A stretch of DNA of 18,820 nt from JAYZBC01 sp036339375 (lineage in GTDB: Bacteria; Pseudomonadota; Alphaproteobacteria; MPNO01; UBA2964): the NCBI GenBank assembly GCA_036339375.1, contig JAYZBC010000041.1, positions 1-18,820 of the forward strand. Reading direction: 5' to 3'. A program made the position numbers and the translations under genes. A model generated the notes under the pieces. It was not told the DNA's origin and searched no databases. It was given only the letters and a program-made list of their open reading frames with translations. Each line of letters starts with the position of its first letter. Position 1 is the stretch's first letter. Shown here piece by piece: positions 15,380 through 18,820 of the stretch.

Positions 15380-16147
15380 TTACAAAGGACTTCCGGTAAC
15401 AGCAACCCATAGAAGGCGAAGCGCAAGCAAAGTCAGAACTATCTGGAAACCCCGACGAAACATTTTCTCTGGAATTAGGTTTAGAGTTCTGCCACCAATC
15501 CAATTGCCGATTGCTGCTGTACAAATCATTACTATGATTAACGGAATATAGGCACTTAAAGAGACACCTAATAAACCAAATGCCACGATTCTGATGACGT
15601 AGCTGATAGACATTAGTGTAGTAAGGGTGATTGTGTGATTTTGACGATTAGGTGAGGCACTTGCTACAAAGGGTGCGACTAAAACTCCCGTAGCTCCAAC
15701 AAACATGCCAAGAAATGTTGAAATCCCGCCCAGTAAAACGAAACGTTTAGATTCTGAACCACGGCTAGATACCTTAGGCAGCCAGGCCAGAATTAAAATG
15801 AATCCGCCAATCAGTCCTTGGAGGACAGTGGTGGGAAGTACAATAAAAATTTTTGCTCCAAGCGCTGCTCCCAGGATAGCGCCACAACTGAATGGAAGTA
15901 GGGTAGCCCACAATAAGTGTCGCCACATAAGAGCAATTAAGCTAGCACCCGTCCCCAGTGTTACAATTCCCTGCAAAGGAATTAAGATTGCAGGTGGAAA
16001 AAACATGGCCATAACGGCAAGCAAAAATACACCTCCCCCAACCCCCATCACTACTGCAATAAAAGCACCACCAAAAGAGGCAAGGGACAGACAGATAAAG
16101 ATCAGGCCCGTTATATCGGGTACACCAAGGAAATCGGTTTCAAACAA
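15380..16147 (-). CDS. TauE/SafE-family (sulfite exporter-like) membrane transporter
   Basis: A 255-residue membrane protein with about eight helices in two similar halves. The first half carries the family's glycine-rich GVGGGVFLLAVMAMFFPP after helix 1 and LIPLQGIVTLGTGASLIALM. The second has STFLGMFVGATGVLVAPFVA, and the protein ends GGRTLNLIPEKMFRRGFQIV. TauE/SafE proteins move sulfite, sulfoacetate or other organic anions across the inner membrane. The start is TTG 16147, supported by AAAAGGAT at good spacing. It lies upstream of AA_synth on the same strand and is divergent from Lin0512, suggesting a carrier for a substrate or product of this cluster. Confidence 0.85.
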   Translation of the reverse strand: MFETDFLGVPDITGLIFICLSLASFGGAFIAVVMGVGGGVFLLAVMAMFFPPAILIPLQGIVTLGTGASLIALMWRHLLWATLLPFSCGAILGAALGAKIFIVLPTTVLQGLIGGFILILAWLPKVSSRGSESKRFVLLGGISTFLGMFVGATGVLVAPFVASASPNRQNHTITLTTLMSISYVIRIVAFGLLGVSLSAYIPLIIVMICTAAIGNWIGGRTLNLIPEKMFRRGFQIVLTLLALRLLWVAVTGSPL

Positions 16148-16507
16148 CTTATATCCTTTTCAGGAATACCACCTGACTTTTGACCAAAAATTCCTAACCC
16201 ACTAGAGAACAGGTGAGGAAGTTTGTTGGTTTAATCGAATAGGTTCAATACATCCTTTTCGTTAATAGTTTTTTTTGTGTTCATTTGTTCCATACAACAA
16301 CCAGAAAACATAATAGACTATGCCGAAGGAAAATCATCTAGACTCAAGGCTTCTTAGTCTTTTTGTTTGATTGAACCTTTTTACCGGAAATTTGACTACC
16401 ACCTTTAGTTCAATATTCCTTTTGTCTTTATAAGTGCTGTGTATAAATTAAGGGCCACTATTGAGGGAATTTTGAAAATTAACCAGAATTTGTGGGAGTG
16501 AAAAATA
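16148..16507. other. Divergent regulatory region, 360 bases
   Basis: This gap separates the leftward TauE/AA_synth pair from the rightward Lin0512/VOC pair and should hold both promoters. It contains a rightward intrinsic terminator (16340-16368), the direct repeat TAGACT at 16314 and 16339, and TATAAA at 16442 with TTGTCT 14 bases before it (spacing too short to call a promoter). GGGAGTG near 16493 is the Lin0512 ribosome binding site. No gene is seen. Confidence 0.55.
16340..16368 (+). terminator. Rho-independent terminator in leader position
   Basis: AGACT (16340-16344) pairs with AGTCT (16356-16360), and inside it AAG pairs with CTT around a GCTT loop, with one bulged C. TTTTGTTT follows directly. 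The T tract is on the plus-strand side only. No plus-strand gene lies upstream, so it sits in the leader of the Lin0512 gene or ends a small RNA. A second TAGACT at 16314-16319 could compete for AGTCT. Confidence 0.5.
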
Positions 16508-16849
16508 ATGTCTTTAAAGAGGATGCTACTTGAAATCGGTATGGGGAATGACCTTCACGGTGGTGATTACACCAAAGCCGCAGTGCGTGCTATGCAAGAT
16601 GCGATGCATCATAGCTCACTGACTATGATCCGTTCTTTGGGTATTAAATGGAATGATGTAAAAATTTTTGTCACCATTGGTGTCCAGGAACCGGATGCCA
16701 TTGATCACAAAAAAATCAAGGCGGTAATTCCGTCAGGCCAAGTTTCTGTGACAACAATAAAAGGTGGTCTTGATGTGAATGACAGAGAAGTGGATGATAA
16801 AGCGGTCATTGCGACGGCTGCCCTGGAAATTATGGTTGAGCTTCCATAA
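16508..16849 (+). CDS. Lin0512-family protein
   Basis: A 113-residue protein of the expected length for the Lin0512 family (PF09585-type). It shows MLLEIGMGNDLHGGDYTKAA, the paired helices RAMQDAMHHSSLTMIRSLGI, VKIFVTIGVQEPDAID, and the C-terminal AVIATAALEIMVELP. The biochemical function of the family is unknown; members are small soluble proteins often found beside catabolic hydrolases. The ATG follows GGGAGTG at good spacing. It heads the rightward unit with the VOC gene 121 bases downstream, and is preceded by an unusual leader terminator. Assignment to the family is fairly sure; a role in ring or amide breakdown is inferred from context only. Confidence 0.8.
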   Translation: MSLKRMLLEIGMGNDLHGGDYTKAAVRAMQDAMHHSSLTMIRSLGIKWNDVKIFVTIGVQEPDAIDHKKIKAVIPSGQVSVTTIKGGLDVNDREVDDKAVIATAALEIMVELP

Positions 16850-16970
16850 TTTTCGATACTCATTTCAGTTTATAACCATCGGCCAAATTGGTTGTTAGTT
16901 GTAAGTCAAGAGAATCTGAACGACGATAATGAAAAGACATTAAACGGGACAAATAAAGTAGGAGCGCACT

Positions 16971-17813
16971 TTGTCAAATGATCAAATAATTTGGCCGGCA
17001 ACCATGCACCACTTTGCCTTAACTAGCAAAGATCCGAACCGATTGGCGGATTGGTATGTCAAAGCGTTAGGTTTCGCCTCCAAAGAACCGTATGAAGGGG
17101 GGTGGGTTCTAAAGAATGCTGAACGAAATTTAATTATTTTACCTGGGAATAATGGTGGGGTAGCCTTTTCAGCTTTTGCAGTAACTGAAGAAGAACAAAT
17201 TTACCGTATTAAAGCACACGTTACGGACAACGGAGGTACGGTGGATAAATTCGATACCCCCCTGTTTGATGGTATAGCTTTTGGAACAAAAGATCTCGAC
17301 GAAAATGTTTTCGTATTTGGGTCAACAAAAAATTCTGAGAAGAATTCTCAAGGACTACCGGGCCGATTGCAACACATCGTTTTTGCTACAAATCGATTAA
17401 CTGAGCAGATAGGATTTTATACGAACCAGCTTGGGTTTAGAAAATCCGACACTGTTGTTGATGCAGAAAAAAATCCTACCGCTTGTTTCATGAGGTCAGA
17501 CCCTGAACATCATAGCTTGGGTTTGTTTCGTGCCGGAACCCCGCAACTTGATCATTTCTGTTTTGAGAGTAGTTGTTGGAATGATATTCGAGACTGGGGA
17601 GACCATTTTTCTGAACTTCGTATACCCATAATTTGGGGTGCAGGACGTCATGGTGCCGGAAATAATCTTTTTATTTTTGTGGAGGACCCTGATGGAAATA
17701 AACCAGAAATTTCGGCCGAGATAGAACGTCTAACATTTGAACAGGAACCCAGAATTTGGCCCCACGAACAGCGGACATTAAACCTTTGGGGCGCAGCTTG
17801 GATGAGATCATAA
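16971..17813 (+). CDS. Two-domain VOC protein, type I extradiol dioxygenase-like
   Basis: This 280-residue protein contains two vicinal-oxygen-chelate domains (about 12-118 and 132-252), the architecture of catechol 2,3-dioxygenases. The C-terminal domain retains the metal triad: His135 (LQHIVFA), His195 (LDHFCFE) and a Glu at 247 (NKPEISAE). His180/181 in the EHHSLGLF segment matches the acid-base His of the family, and GRHGAGN at 226-232 is also conserved. It may cleave an aromatic diol with iron. The tyrosine usually found in the next strand is not seen (LFIFVEDP), so another VOC reaction is possible. The TTG start is supported by TAGGAG six bases upstream. Probably the second gene of the Lin0512 unit. 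Confidence 0.82.
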   Translation: MSNDQIIWPATMHHFALTSKDPNRLADWYVKALGFASKEPYEGGWVLKNAERNLIILPGNNGGVAFSAFAVTEEEQIYRIKAHVTDNGGTVDKFDTPLFDGIAFGTKDLDENVFVFGSTKNSEKNSQGLPGRLQHIVFATNRLTEQIGFYTNQLGFRKSDTVVDAEKNPTACFMRSDPEHHSLGLFRAGTPQLDHFCFESSCWNDIRDWGDHFSELRIPIIWGAGRHGAGNNLFIFVEDPDGNKPEISAEIERLTFEQEPRIWPHEQRTLNLWGAAWMRS

Positions 17814-17846
17814 TCTTATTTGTTTATTTTGGCCCCTGACGTTCCC

Positions 17847-18260
17847 TTAGCCACGATTTTGTGGACCAACGCCCTCAATTTCGATTCGAATCAGGACCCT
17901 ATTTTCATCAACGATTTTTTTATGCGTTTTTTCAGGGTTCATTTGATCCCCAAGCGTTTGTTTATAAAAGTCCATCAACAAATTCCTGGCCTCTGGAAGC
18001 GCGATTACTTTGGCACTGCCCTCAATCTGAAAGTATTTCGACCCACTAAACTCGTCACCCATGACTAGCAAAGAAACTCTGGGATCACGAGAAATGTTCT
18101 TGACCTTGTAAGTATTTTTTCTGGCTGAAATAACCACTCTACCTGCTGCATCCACACTAGGCGTGACTAAGGTAATCTGGGGAGATCCATTTTTTTTTCG
18201 AGCGACGAGAACCCCCCGATGATTATTGACAAGAAAATCCTGCACCTCACTAATCTTCAT
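17847..18260 (-). CDS. PPOX/pyridoxamine-phosphate-oxidase-like flavin or F420 oxidoreductase
   Basis: A 137-residue split-barrel protein of the size of PPOX-class (TIGR03618-like) enzymes. Residues 12-30, NNHRGVLVARKKNGSPQIT, start the barrel; VVISARKNTYKVKNISRDPR (about 42-61) is the cofactor-phosphate binding region; VSLLVMGDEF and YFQIEGSAKVI follow as conserved strands. Members bind FMN, F420 or haem products and reduce small molecules; the cofactor cannot be told here. The ATG has a weak GGA site. It converges on the VOC gene with only 33 bases between them, and the amidohydrolase lies upstream on the same strand, 59 bases away. Confidence 0.8.
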   Translation of the reverse strand: MKISEVQDFLVNNHRGVLVARKKNGSPQITLVTPSVDAAGRVVISARKNTYKVKNISRDPRVSLLVMGDEFSGSKYFQIEGSAKVIALPEARNLLMDFYKQTLGDQMNPEKTHKKIVDENRVLIRIEIEGVGPQNRG

Positions 18261-18319
18261 AACGGTCCATTCTTTTGACTATCGATTTTCTGTTTACAGA
18301 TCGAAAGTGGAGTTTGAAA

Positions 18320-18820
18320 TCATAAGCCGTATAGCCTACACGAATTATCACTTAAAATTTTTTGTTTGACTGATGTTGTCAAGTCGTCACGTTCCGAGAA
18401 AACTTTGATGGCATCTATGTCACTTGAGGTATCGGTATGCCCATAATCTGTCCCAATTACTAAGCAATCTTCACCCGCCTCCTCGACAACGTAGGGTAAA
18501 TCATCTGAATTCTCGCATGTCACAAACATTCCATGCTTTTTCATTACATTTTCTGGCCATTCCCGTTCGAGTGTTCGATAACGCTTTTTTGCTTCATGGA
18601 TAACCCAAGGTAACCACTGTGAACTTGCCTCAATGAAACCCCAGCGCAAATCTGGAAACACTTGAGGAATTTCACTAAGCAATACATCATTGAATGCAGC
18701 CACAGTGGGAATACGAAAACGATGCAGAGTACCTGCAACCCCGATAGGGTGATTATACAGGTCGTTGAGCCAAGCACTTCCGTTTGCTATATGAACCGCA
18801 ATTGGCATATTCAGACGGCT
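18320..18820 (-). CDS. Amidohydrolase-2 family metal-dependent hydrolase, partial (C-terminal half)
   Basis: The frame runs to the right edge, so only the last 166 residues are present; the N-terminus lies outside. The visible part has the RLNMPIAVHIAN strand with a metal-region His, then WGFIEASSQWLPWVIHEAKK, GMFVTCENSDDLPYV, and the ending IGTDYGHTDTSSDIDAIKVF with the conserved metal-ligand Asp, then KILSDNSCRLYGL. This is the classic C-terminal half of PF04909 enzymes related to aminocarboxymuconate-semialdehyde decarboxylase. These hydrolyse or decarboxylate small ring-derived acids using zinc. It likely shares a transcript with the downstream PPOX gene. The substrate is not deducible. 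Confidence 0.85.
   Translation of the reverse strand, partial: SRLNMPIAVHIANGSAWLNDLYNHPIGVAGTLHRFRIPTVAAFNDVLLSEIPQVFPDLRWGFIEASSQWLPWVIHEAKKRYRTLEREWPENVMKKHGMFVTCENSDDLPYVVEEAGEDCLVIGTDYGHTDTSSDIDAIKVFSERDDLTTSVKQKILSDNSCRLYGL

Noticed and set aside
16320..16355. Glycine-riboswitch-like words (GCCGAAGG followed by ACTCAAGGC) just before and inside the leader terminator
   Set aside because: The 5' GGAGAG strand and the first hairpin needed for a glycine aptamer are missing, the second word is imperfect, and the closing stem cannot form. Only the terminator is reported.
1..18820. tRNA, rRNA, CRISPR arrays, complete insertion sequences or replication origins
   Set aside because: None was seen on reading both strands: no regularly spaced repeats, no transposase, and no cloverleaf sequence recognised.

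Overview
The window looks like chromosomal DNA of an environmental, probably marine, Gram-negative bacterium. A proteobacterium is most likely, perhaps a Rhodospirillales-like alphaproteobacterium. This rests on gene content only: a secreted Sel1-type N-terminus, a treble-clef zinc-ribbon protein, a CoxL-type oxidase subunit, TauD, DUF1185/AA_synth, Lin0512 and amidohydrolase-2 proteins. No rRNA, tRNA or other phylogenetic marker is present. Base composition is AT-rich except in one gene.

Left region (1-1063, minus strand): an eroded accessory segment. It holds a zinc-ribbon protein running off the left edge, a 33-residue stump of a secreted Sel1-repeat protein, a small protein with a recombinase-like DNA-binding segment, and a short secreted protein. 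A 24-base sequence at the 5' end of the recombinase-like gene recurs 6 kb away (6852-6875) with no gene attached.

Transport block (1281-6644, plus strand): an MFS exporter, then a three-gene Fe3+/phosphonate-type ABC importer (binding protein, fused double permease, ATPase). A Fur-box-like palindrome lies ahead of the MFS gene, and a TTGACA element plus inverted repeat lie ahead of the binding protein.

Middle (6742-14513): a possible 19-codon ORF, a secreted alpha/beta hydrolase, a small unknown protein, a possible 28-codon ORF coupled to a large molybdenum hydroxylase subunit, a TauD/TfdA dioxygenase on the opposite strand, a periplasmic MORN-repeat protein built as two matching modules with a C-terminal SHOCT segment, and an EamA transporter. 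The molybdenum hydroxylase gene is clearly richer in G+C than its neighbours and has no partner subunits here, so it was probably acquired.

Right region (14706-18820): a putative catabolic neighbourhood. AA_synth and a TauE/SafE transporter run leftward. A Lin0512 protein and a two-domain extradiol-dioxygenase-like VOC protein run rightward from a shared 360-base divergent region, which contains an intrinsic terminator in the leader position. A PPOX/flavin-type oxidoreductase and a partial amidohydrolase face them. Together with the TauD, the molybdenum hydroxylase and the transporters, this suggests uptake and breakdown of small organic acids, aromatics or N-heterocycles. The substrate cannot be read from the sequence.
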